The position numbers and the translations under genes were made by a program. 64,000 nucleotides of DNA from Listeria grayi DSM 20601 (GTDB taxonomy: Bacteria > Bacillota > Bacilli > Lactobacillales > Listeriaceae), in NCBI RefSeq assembly GCF_000148995.1, contig NZ_GL538352.1:1133178-1197177 (forward strand), given 5' to 3'. A model generated the notes under the pieces. The model saw nothing but the letters and a program-made list of their open reading frames with translations. It made no database searches and was not told where the DNA came from. The first letter of the stretch is position 1, and every line of letters starts with the position of its first letter. This document shows positions 56,223-64,000 of this stretch, piece after piece.

Positions 56223-58205
56223 TCAATTCCGAATACTTCCCTTCTTAATTTGAGAAAGCAATATTGCTAAATTACAGACGATATCATTTGCAATTTTATC
56301 CAGCGCTTTAATCGCTGCTGATTCATTAGCACTTAGTTGATACTTTATATCTTTAAAAATCATTTTAGCGCTATCTAGCGCATTTACAGAGGCTTTATTT
56401 AAGATAATGACCTCACTAAATTTAGTTCCTTCGAATAAAGCTGTATCGATATATGGCCTATATGCATGTAAAACGTTTCCTATATTTCTCTCCAATTGTC
56501 CTACTGCATCTACTGCACCAGTAATCGGTAATCTGCGTTGAGCAATTTCCGAGTAACATAGGCTTAGGGCAACTTTAATGTTTGTATCTATTTTTGTAAA
56601 AGGAACATCAATAGAAGCAATACCATTTTGAATTGTTTTTATAGCTTGGAGAAGCTGATAAATAGCAGTATCTAATTGATCTAAAGTGCTTTTAAGACTA
56701 TGTAAGGCTGGCTTTAAAACATTATTGGTTGCTTTTGAAAATTGTTTGAAATTCTCATCCAATAATTTTTGCTTTTTCCCCATGCCATCTTTTAATGCAT
56801 TGGATTCTTTTAAAACAAACCTTTTACTAATCGGTGGAGCTGCTACAGAAGCTACTTTTTGATGTGCCGACAATAATCTGTCTGCTTTTTTCAGTTCTTT
56901 ATTGACGTAATTTACTTGTTTACTGAAAAGCAGTACTTGTTCTGTTACTAAATCCTTATTTCTGTCCAGGACACGATAATGCTTTTTTAATTCCGTCACC
57001 ATTGCATCGTTAAAAAAATGATTATCAATACCTTTAAATAACTTTGGAATGGCTTGTTTCTCCAGTCTTCCCACAGCCTCGACAAGGACGTCTATTTTTA
57101 AAATCGCATCCCCCACAATTAAAGGAATTTCTGCCGCTAGAGCCAGGTGCCCCAATGATGAACCAGATAAAAAGTCCATTAGCTTGGCTAAGATCGAACT
57201 ATTACTTAGCATCGTCGCAACACTTGATACTTGATTCGCATAAGGAATAATCGCCTTTAATTCACTTTTAAATGCTTCATATTTTCCAATGTTAGCAAGA
57301 ACTGCGCCAAATGAAGTCTTTTTTAACAAGTCAGAAAAAGCTTCTTGCAACTTTGTTTTGCGATCATCTAGTTTTCCGCCTTCTTTATTCACTATATCGG
57401 CTGCGGTATCAAGATAGGATTTTGCCGTTTTCACTTGCCCATTCATTCTAGATGCTAACGCTCTAGCCAATCGTTCTAGATTGGCAGGATTAACATCAAT
57501 ACGCTGACCTCTTCCCCCGCCCAATACTTTTCCGCTCCAAACACCGATCGGGAGAAAATCATCCGCGTCTATTTTCACCTTTACACCGCTTATTTCTATA
57601 TCGTCGCTGTAACCCGTGTGGTTAGAACCTAGTGTTTCGGATAAAGGTAAGTTATTTTTCAAAATAACACTGGAGCCTGGAAAACGAGATTCATAGCCAG
57701 CCGCACGTTCTCCTAGTGTCAAAGGATCGTATTCGCTCATATAATTAGTAATTCTACCATTTTTTTTATTATACGTTCCTTGGATTAGAATTGCCGGGTT
57801 GTAGGTCACACTATTAACTGGGTATTTACTGGCAACGTAATTAGATAATGCCCCTGCGAGAGAGTTGCCTGCCACATTTCGAATAGCGTATGTTTTCTTT
57901 TCTTTCTCATACGCTTTCATCGCGGCTTTTAGCTGGGTATCTGGGACGAATCCGGGTAGCGTAGCGTCTGTTATCATGTCTTGTGTTCCTTGTGTACCTT
58001 CGAAGATCATGCTGATTTCTCCGGTTTTGATGTTTTGGACGATCATGTAGTCAAGGCCGGTGGGTGACTTTTTAAATTCACTTTTTTTCACTTTATAAAT
58101 GGATTTATTTACTATAAGTCTAGTCCACCGTTCTGGCTTATGGTATACCCACTTCCCACTTAATTCAATAAGATCCATGTCAGAAGTATTCTTTATTTTT
58201 GACAT
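56223..58205 (-). CDS. TslA-like T7SS lipase effector (N-terminal lipase, C-terminal helical domain)
   Basis: A 660-residue protein without signal peptide. Residues about 60-200 look like a class-3-type lipase: FEGTQGTQDMITD, nucleophile GNSLAG (Ser115), SEYDPLT (Asp160) and SNHTGYS (His196) as a possible Ser-Asp-His triad. Residues about 235-660 are helical and resemble an LXG-like secretion domain. This reverse layout is that of TslA, a T7-secreted phospholipase A reported from Staphylococcus and also noted in Listeria. The second Gly of GXSXG is Ala here. It is between a lipoprotein and DUF4176. ATG with AGGAG 11 nt upstream. Confidence 0.8.
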   Translation of the reverse strand: MSKIKNTSDMDLIELSGKWVYHKPERWTRLIVNKSIYKVKKSEFKKSPTGLDYMIVQNIKTGEISMIFEGTQGTQDMITDATLPGFVPDTQLKAAMKAYEKEKKTYAIRNVAGNSLAGALSNYVASKYPVNSVTYNPAILIQGTYNKKNGRITNYMSEYDPLTLGERAAGYESRFPGSSVILKNNLPLSETLGSNHTGYSDDIEISGVKVKIDADDFLPIGVWSGKVLGGGRGQRIDVNPANLERLARALASRMNGQVKTAKSYLDTAADIVNKEGGKLDDRKTKLQEAFSDLLKKTSFGAVLANIGKYEAFKSELKAIIPYANQVSSVATMLSNSSILAKLMDFLSGSSLGHLALAAEIPLIVGDAILKIDVLVEAVGRLEKQAIPKLFKGIDNHFFNDAMVTELKKHYRVLDRNKDLVTEQVLLFSKQVNYVNKELKKADRLLSAHQKVASVAAPPISKRFVLKESNALKDGMGKKQKLLDENFKQFSKATNNVLKPALHSLKSTLDQLDTAIYQLLQAIKTIQNGIASIDVPFTKIDTNIKVALSLCYSEIAQRRLPITGAVDAVGQLERNIGNVLHAYRPYIDTALFEGTKFSEVIILNKASVNALDSAKMIFKDIKYQLSANESAAIKALDKIANDIVCNLAILLSQIKKGSIRN

Positions 58206-58276
58206 TTTGCTATCAGCTCCTCTTGTTGATTGTCTAATGTATATTATGTTGATTTATGAATTTAACAAGTAGTTGC

Positions 58277-59155
58277 TTAGTTATTGATATACACCTCTAT
58301 TGATTCGTTTTCTCCGTCAGTTAATGCATGTTGATTAATGATTTCATTTCCAAAGACCGTAAAAGAATACTGTGCTTTAGGAATACCTTTTAAATTTTTT
58401 ATATCATTTGCTAAAGCATATATTTTCTTTTTATCCGGTTTATCGTTTATGTTCGGCATAAAAAGATTGATAACGATTGATATGTTTTCTTTAGCAGCTT
58501 TACTTTCAAACAGTTGCCGTAATTTATTATTAGAAACATTTTTTTCTTCCTTATATATATTAAGTATTTCACTATCATCAAAGAATACCGTGATAAAAAA
58601 ATATTGGTTTTGATAGCCATTTGTTCCCGTTTTTTCAATAACCTCTTCCGTGCGTGGAACTAATCCTATTTTTTTTGAACATCTCTCAATATTAGCTGTT
58701 AATTTTTCAAACTCATTCCTATATAGTTTATGAAATAACCCGCTTACAATCGCATTCTCCAACTCCCCTTCCTCCGACCTCACCATCCCATCCTCCGCTG
58801 GATATGGCTTCTTCCCCCGCATATCCAAACTCACAATCACTGAACTGTGAAATGAAATTGGCTCTTCCGCTTCCACCATTACCACCGCTGCATTTCTTGC
58901 TGGGACAACATTATTTACTTTCACTTCGGTATGATAGTTCTTTTTCACATACGCTTTCGCTTGTGCGGCAATTTCTTTTTCATATTTTTCTACGATCCCT
59001 TCTGTCTTCTCTCCATCTACAAAGGAAAATCCTTGTCCTACATAGTCTTGTACTGGTGTCGTTCCTTGTTTCAATTTTTCTTTTTCATCCATTTTGGAAC
59101 AGCCTCCTAGAATTAATATCACAATGGTTACGCTGATAATAAGGTGTTTTTTCAT
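58277..59155 (-). CDS. lipoprotein, DUF1672-like; candidate immunity protein for the lipase
   Basis: A 292-residue lipoprotein: signal peptide with lipobox LGGC (Cys19), then GTTPVQDYVGQGFSFVDGEKT and VKVNNVVPARNAAVVMVEAEEP, which recall the staphylococcal DUF1672 lipoproteins. It lies between essC and the TslA-like gene with 31- and 71-nt gaps, so it may be the TilA-like immunity protein that neutralises the lipase outside the membrane. The family match is from memory. ATG at 59155 behind AAAGGAGT. Confidence 0.65.
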   Translation of the reverse strand: MKKHLIISVTIVILILGGCSKMDEKEKLKQGTTPVQDYVGQGFSFVDGEKTEGIVEKYEKEIAAQAKAYVKKNYHTEVKVNNVVPARNAAVVMVEAEEPISFHSSVIVSLDMRGKKPYPAEDGMVRSEEGELENAIVSGLFHKLYRNEFEKLTANIERCSKKIGLVPRTEEVIEKTGTNGYQNQYFFITVFFDDSEILNIYKEEKNVSNNKLRQLFESKAAKENISIVINLFMPNINDKPDKKKIYALANDIKNLKGIPKAQYSFTVFGNEIINQHALTDGENESIEVYINN

Positions 59156-59186
59156 CCTATACTCCTTTGTAGTCAAGCAGACTAAT

Positions 59187-62100
59187 TTACTTTGGTATTC
59201 TTATTTTTTCTGCATGGCCTTCCTCTAAAAGATAGACTTCGTTTTGCGCCAATGATTGTTCTTGTATTATTCTGACTGACGGCGTATAAATAATTTGATC
59301 CCCAAATCTCACCCCTAACATAACTGCTTTGGCTGACTTAAGATATTCTCCTGCATCCTCATAATCTTTGGATAAAGTAGCTAAATCATTCCCGGCGATA
59401 AATGAGATGCCGTTTTTCCCTTCGGATTTCAACAATTTGATTAACTGATTTTGACTCTCTAGGTTCAACTGTTTGAATAAAGCAATCGTTGATCCCAGCA
59501 AAACAATTATACGTGGATATTCCTCGAAGAATTTTTCTTTTGTTAATGTAGCATCTTCATTTTGGAGAGCCTTTAAGTAGGCTGATTCTCTATTTTGAAG
59601 ATTCTCATGCAATAGACCTATCTTTGCCTGCATATTTTCTATATTCGAAATATAAGTTATCTGAAATTCTTTTAACTGGACTAATTCTAGAGATGGGGTA
59701 TCTAATACAACAACTTCTTCATACGATTTATGGATTGTTATTTTCCCTAAGATCATCATCATTTTTGTAACCGAATCTATCGTACCCATTACCACCGCTA
59801 GGTTATGTTGCCCTATTGAGGTTCCTACTGTATCTGCATATTCAAATTCCAATCCAAGAGGCAGTATATTCTTTGCTGCTAAATATGTTTTTGTTTTTGG
59901 ATATGCGAAAAATTCTTCTAATACTAGCTCATCTGGAACCATTGGTATTTTAGCAGGCAAGTCTCCTTCCCAATAGTCACACATTTCCTGTGCTTCTTTT
60001 TGATTTTTATTAATGATACTAATCCCATCTTCCCCATCGTTTGGCAATGCGGCTTGAAAAAGTGTCGGTTCATCCATTTTAATTAATCCTCTACCAGGAA
60101 TTTCTTCTAAGGTTAACTCTGTTCTTCCAACAATGCCGCTTATATCACCTTTTTCAATCAGATAAAAAGCAATTTGTCTTTTAATACTGGATAATAGTTG
60201 CAGTCTTATTGCATTTTGCCCTCCTGCTGACATTACTAAATGAATACCCAAGTTCGCTCCTTCACGAGCTATTTGAATTATTAGCGGCTCTAATTCCGTT
60301 GTAAATTCATTCACTTCTTTTATTGCGTCATAATTATCGATCATAATTAAAATTACTTCTTTTTGTTCGCCGCTTATCTCTTCATACATTTTCAAGTTAG
60401 CAACGCTATAATGACTCAATAATTTTTTTCGTGTTTTTATTTCCTCGCTTATTCGCCTCATAAATTTCATACATTTCTCTACATCATCAAGAGACATCGT
60501 GTCTGCTACATGTGGCAAATTTTTGAGTGATAGTAATCCATTTGTGCCAAAATCTAATAGGTAGGCATGCAGCTGACAAGGTGAATTTTTCCTTGCTAAA
60601 GCAAATAAAATACTCTGCATAAATGTAGACTTCCCATAACCTGAGCTAGAAAAAATAGCAACATGTCCGTCTTCATTAAAGTCCAGTTCCAAGTTTGATT
60701 GCGCTTGTAACTGAGGTTCATCCAATATTCCCACAGTAATTCGCATGGATTTATTTTCTTTCCAACTCTCCTCATACACAACCCGCTCAAGCTCTGGCAA
60801 ATAAATCCGCTCCTCAAGCGGTGGCAACCAAGGTCTCGCCAGTGCCTCGATCCCCTCCGCTTCTGTATACGCATGAATATGATCGATCACTGCATCCAAT
60901 TCTGATGGTAGTTTAGTCAATTCATCTTTCTTATCCAGCCCGCTTAAGTCTTCTGTTAAAATATCATACTGTCCCAGGTCATTGATCGCGTACACTGTGG
61001 TATCCATGTAGCTTTCATCTTCTTTATCTGGAATATAATCTGCACCGCTCCAAGCGCTTTGGAATAGTTCGTAGATCTCGTTATTGCCGACTTGTAAGTA
61101 TGCACGGCCTGGGAGGGTGATGTCTGCTGCATCTGGTGTTTTTAAGATCTCGCTGGAATCACTGGCGTTTTGGACTTTTAGTGCTAGTTTGAATTTGGAG
61201 TTGGACCAGATTTGATCATCAACAACGCCGCTTGGTTTTTGGGTGGCTAGGATCAAGTGGATGCCTAGTGACCGGCCGATTCGGGCGGTGGAAACGAGTT
61301 CTTTCATAAATTCTGGTTGTTCGGATTTTAATTCGGCAAATTCATCGGAGATCAAGAAAAGATGCGGCATTGCTTCTTTTGCTTTTCCTTGTTTATATAA
61401 TTTTTGATATTGGTTGATATGGTTGACATCATACTCGCCGAACAAGCGCTGGCGTTTTTGCAGTTCTGCTTTGATCGAAGCGAGTGCCCGCATGGATTGT
61501 GCACCGTCAAGGTTTGTGATCGTACCAAGCAAATGCGGCATATTGCGGAATAAATTAGCCATACCACCGCCTTTATAGTCGATCAGCAGGAAGGCTACTT
61601 CGTATGGGTGGAAATTTACACCTAGGGAAATGATGTAGGATTGAATGATCTCAGATTTCCCTGAACCGGTCGTTCCTGCTACTAATCCGTGTGGTCCATG
61701 TGCTTTTTCGTGCAGATTCAGCTGGACAAGGTCGTCCTTTCCTCGTAATCCAAGTGGAACTGCTAGGCTTTTGTAGGTTTCATTTGTTTGCCAGCGCATC
61801 GCAATATTTAGATCTTCGACGTGATCGACACCATACATTTCCAAAAATGTAACTGTTTCGGGTATCGAGTTCTTGAGATTTTGAAGGTGATTGAGTGGCG
61901 CTAATGCTCGGCTCAACACTTCTTTATCGAAATCTTTCGGCAGATGATCGGGGTGGAAGGCGCGGTTTACCAGTTCGCCTTGCTCCAAAATAATGTTTCC
62001 GTTCTTAGAATCGCGGATGTCCACAACTGTTTTGACGTGCTCTGGAAGGCTTTGCATCACATCCTGTACAAATACCAAAGAGACCCCTAGTTCGCTAGGA

Positions 62101-63677
62101 TCTTCGTTGAAAAATTCCATGACTGTGTGATCCAAAATCATTTTTTCATCGGTGATCAACACGACAAAATGCGGTGTGAAATACATTTTTTCATTTTTAT
62201 TTGGATTTTCTGTAAGTGCTTGCTTGCGTTCTTTCAAAATCTGGTATAGCGAATTCAGCACTTGATCGCGGGAACGCTCATGATAAACAAACCCGCGTAC
62301 GTTGACATCTCTAAGATCCGCATGCGGAAGCCAGCGCATCCATTCCCAATCCTGTTTTTCTTCTTCTGGAAAGATCGTGATAAACTGGACATCATAATAG
62401 CTATGGAAAAACGCTGTCTGCATAACGAGCATTTGTAGTTGTTCGATCACAAGGCGTCTAGGTCCGATATAGCCGACTGGTCCATTCATCAAGTCTGTTG
62501 CGACGGGAACATTTGGCACAAAATGATATTGTTCTTTCAATCTTCTCGCGTCATCAATAAGGGCATCTTTTTCCTGCGAGAATTGTTCTTCTTTAAAATC
62601 GATTTTAAAACTGCTGTCTTCTGTTCCTAGTCCTACGCGAAATGTAAGGAAATCATGATGAAACATTGTTTTTTCATAGATGCGCGGGTCGATCTGAACA
62701 GCTTTTGTTTGGATTTCTTCAATGCTCGGATAATGGTAATTCAACGCATAGTTTTGTTTCTCGCTGATTTCATGCAGTTCTTTTGTCTTCGTTTTGAGAT
62801 AAGCTTGATACTTTTCTTCTCGTTCTTTTGTATCGACTTTATATTGTTTGCTATTTTTAATAAATGTGGTGAGTGACATGATAACAGTCATGCTGGTCAT
62901 GCCTAAGGTCATCAAAATATAGATGCCGCGTGGCTGGAAAATCGATACTAATAATGTGATCGCGATCATCACAAGCGGCGGCAAAATAACTTTAAGCAGA
63001 CCTTCTGTTGGTTTGGTCGGCTTGCTGGCAGGTTTTGCAATCGTCAATTTGTTTTCTGGAGCGCGGTAAATGATCCGCGGCGAGCGGTGGTAGTCCGGGT
63101 AATCCTCTGGCAAAGCATTGTCTGCTGCAAATAAAGGAGCTAACCTGCTTGTCGTTTGACCGCTAGCAGCAATGATAGTGATCGCCTCTTTTTCGATTTG
63201 AAAATGGATACCACCAACATATAATTGATCGCCTGCTTGCAAAACTTTTTTTTGCGTGACGCGTTCAAAGTTATGATAAACTTCTCCTTCATATAAAGTT
63301 AATGTAAAATCAGTCGTTTTTTGATCGCGCAGTAGGACAAAATCAGCGTCCACATCTGATAAGACGATATCACTCGCTTTATCGGAGCCTATGGTGACGC
63401 CAAGCTCTGCCGAAATATCATAGTGTTTCGTTTCTAATTCTTCCAATAGGTGAAAAGTTAGGCCGGGCGCTATCTTGACATCTCGCCCAACTGGCAGCGG
63501 CTGTTCACCTACCTGCCATTGATTTTCTTTCCAACTAACTTCCAGTGCTTCCGTTAGTTCTGGGTAAGTAATGCTGTCCGTAGGTTTGCTTCCAATTGTA
63601 ATGACATCTTCTTGATGTAATTGCTGTTTATGACAAGTCGTTCCATTGCTGATAAGCAGTAAGGCTGTTTGTGTCAT
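59187..63677 (-). CDS. essC: type VII secretion ATPase EssC
   Basis: Motor of the T7SSb secretion system in the membrane. The 1496-residue protein has two N-terminal FHA-like domains (about 1-175), two membrane segments (about 228-272), and three FtsK/SpoIIIE ATPase domains: D1 with GTTGSGKSE (about 667) and LFLISDEFAEL, D2 with SSGYGKST (about 1013), and a degenerate D3 (MGTIDSVTK, about 1297). Length matches Staphylococcus and Listeria EssC. The C-terminal part varies between strains and correlates with the downstream effector set, so its variant here may match the TslA-like block. Confidence 0.96.
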   Translation of the reverse strand: MTQTALLLISNGTTCHKQQLHQEDVITIGSKPTDSITYPELTEALEVSWKENQWQVGEQPLPVGRDVKIAPGLTFHLLEELETKHYDISAELGVTIGSDKASDIVLSDVDADFVLLRDQKTTDFTLTLYEGEVYHNFERVTQKKVLQAGDQLYVGGIHFQIEKEAITIIAASGQTTSRLAPLFAADNALPEDYPDYHRSPRIIYRAPENKLTIAKPASKPTKPTEGLLKVILPPLVMIAITLLVSIFQPRGIYILMTLGMTSMTVIMSLTTFIKNSKQYKVDTKEREEKYQAYLKTKTKELHEISEKQNYALNYHYPSIEEIQTKAVQIDPRIYEKTMFHHDFLTFRVGLGTEDSSFKIDFKEEQFSQEKDALIDDARRLKEQYHFVPNVPVATDLMNGPVGYIGPRRLVIEQLQMLVMQTAFFHSYYDVQFITIFPEEEKQDWEWMRWLPHADLRDVNVRGFVYHERSRDQVLNSLYQILKERKQALTENPNKNEKMYFTPHFVVLITDEKMILDHTVMEFFNEDPSELGVSLVFVQDVMQSLPEHVKTVVDIRDSKNGNIILEQGELVNRAFHPDHLPKDFDKEVLSRALAPLNHLQNLKNSIPETVTFLEMYGVDHVEDLNIAMRWQTNETYKSLAVPLGLRGKDDLVQLNLHEKAHGPHGLVAGTTGSGKSEIIQSYIISLGVNFHPYEVAFLLIDYKGGGMANLFRNMPHLLGTITNLDGAQSMRALASIKAELQKRQRLFGEYDVNHINQYQKLYKQGKAKEAMPHLFLISDEFAELKSEQPEFMKELVSTARIGRSLGIHLILATQKPSGVVDDQIWSNSKFKLALKVQNASDSSEILKTPDAADITLPGRAYLQVGNNEIYELFQSAWSGADYIPDKEDESYMDTTVYAINDLGQYDILTEDLSGLDKKDELTKLPSELDAVIDHIHAYTEAEGIEALARPWLPPLEERIYLPELERVVYEESWKENKSMRITVGILDEPQLQAQSNLELDFNEDGHVAIFSSSGYGKSTFMQSILFALARKNSPCQLHAYLLDFGTNGLLSLKNLPHVADTMSLDDVEKCMKFMRRISEEIKTRKKLLSHYSVANLKMYEEISGEQKEVILIMIDNYDAIKEVNEFTTELEPLIIQIAREGANLGIHLVMSAGGQNAIRLQLLSSIKRQIAFYLIEKGDISGIVGRTELTLEEIPGRGLIKMDEPTLFQAALPNDGEDGISIINKNQKEAQEMCDYWEGDLPAKIPMVPDELVLEEFFAYPKTKTYLAAKNILPLGLEFEYADTVGTSIGQHNLAVVMGTIDSVTKMMMILGKITIHKSYEEVVVLDTPSLELVQLKEFQITYISNIENMQAKIGLLHENLQNRESAYLKALQNEDATLTKEKFFEEYPRIIVLLGSTIALFKQLNLESQNQLIKLLKSEGKNGISFIAGNDLATLSKDYEDAGEYLKSAKAVMLGVRFGDQIIYTPSVRIIQEQSLAQNEVYLLEEGHAEKIRIPK

Positions 63678-63691
63678 TTTTCTGGTCTCCC

Positions 63692-64000
63692 TTATTTGTT
63701 TTCATCTTTTTTTGTTGTTTCTTCGTCCAATGTCTTTAATTCTTCTTCGATCGCTTTTTGTTTACTTAATTTTTCATTCCCGCTCAATTTACTGTTATTT
63801 TTCACTTGTTCGAGTTGTTTGATCAAGCTGTACATCCGTAAGTCTTTTTGATCCAGTAATTTAGCAATATCATTGGACTTAGCAAAATCACCGCGTCCAT
63901 TATAGATCCAATAAAGTAGCGTTTGTGGATCAGATTTCAGACTGATGCTGCGCATGATATTTTCTTTTCGTTTATCATCCAACTTTTCACCTTGTAGATA
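63692..64000 (-). CDS. essB: type VII secretion protein EssB, C-terminal part (truncated by window edge)
   Basis: The minus-strand frame is open to the window edge; the C-terminal 102 residues read YLQGEKLDDKRKENIMRSIS... and SDPQTLLYWIYNGRGDFAKSNDIAKLLDQKDLRMYSLIKQLEQ, typical for the extracytoplasmic end of EssB/YukC. The pseudokinase domain and membrane segment lie beyond the window. It is 14 nt upstream of essC. esxA, esaA, essA and esaB should follow further right. Confidence 0.88.
   Translation of the reverse strand, partial: YLQGEKLDDKRKENIMRSISLKSDPQTLLYWIYNGRGDFAKSNDIAKLLDQKDLRMYSLIKQLEQVKNNSKLSGNEKLSKQKAIEEELKTLDEETTKKDENK

Overview
This is Listeria chromosome. Gene order matches, in reverse orientation, the L. 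monocytogenes backbone from the rRNA operon through lysS, folate genes, cysK, hslO, ftsH, tilS-hprT, mfd, pth, ctc, ldh, prs, glmU, spoVG, purR, ispE, rsmA, rpfB and tatD. It is not a pathogenic species: the prs-ldh interval that carries the LIPI-1 virulence cluster (prfA-plcA-hly-mpl-actA-plcB) in L. monocytogenes holds none of those genes. Here it contains two MerR/SDR gene pairs, an LPXTG surface protein and a UPF0145 gene. Absence of LIPI-1, the divergent 16S 5' end, ahpCF and nreABC together suggest Listeria sensu lato. L. grayi is my favoured guess, and the broken moaA with no nar genes would fit a nitrate-negative strain. The species is not proven.

Layout. 1-812: 5' end of a 16S gene (minus strand) with two tandem rrn promoters. 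813-22303: almost all minus strand; lysS, dusB, folK-folB-folP, two tandem LhrC-type small RNAs, cysK, hslO, coaX, ftsH, a fused tilS-hprT, an S1-domain gene, divIC, rqcP, a MATE/MVF flippase, mfd, pth, an SDR, ctc and a GNAT. 22569-28952: ldh, the MerR/SDR pairs, the LPXTG protein and ybjQ, replacing LIPI-1. 29005-31387: prs and glmU. 31388-34965: a decayed moaA, a DUF488 gene and nreABC (nitrate/oxygen sensing), inserted between glmU and spoVG. 35013-38902: two spoVG copies and a MacB-like exporter. 39058-44534: DUF998 protein, a quinone-type detoxification operon (MarR, dioxygenase, hydrolase), a hypothetical gene and ahpCF. 44802-50904: purR, ispE, veg, rsmA, rnmV, rpfB and tatD. 51027-52292: a third MerR/SDR pair. 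52366-64000: type VII secretion (T7SSb), with the end of essB, all of essC and a downstream effector block.

Most interesting parts. (1) The T7SS effector block has a TslA-like protein with an N-terminal lipase and a C-terminal helical region, flanked by a lipoprotein. After it comes a second putative membrane-active substrate whose 3' end overlaps the start of a small lipoprotein. That overlapping junction occurs three times in progressively decayed tandem copies, which looks like an immunity-gene array in the making. (2) Two LhrC small RNAs sit in their classical cysK-folP position, each with a LisR-like direct repeat. (3) Three MerR/SDR pairs each come with a 19-bp-spacer MerR-type promoter and a dyad in the spacer. 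(4) A nitrate-sensing three-gene system remains after the moaA next to it has been truncated. (5) The tilS-hprT fusion keeps an internal Shine-Dalgarno and ATG for separate HprT. (6) The spoVG upstream region carries an unexplained three-stem structure.

Limits: all family names come from reading motifs and remembered synteny. No searches or folding were run. Start codons were adjusted by eye from Shine-Dalgarno position.
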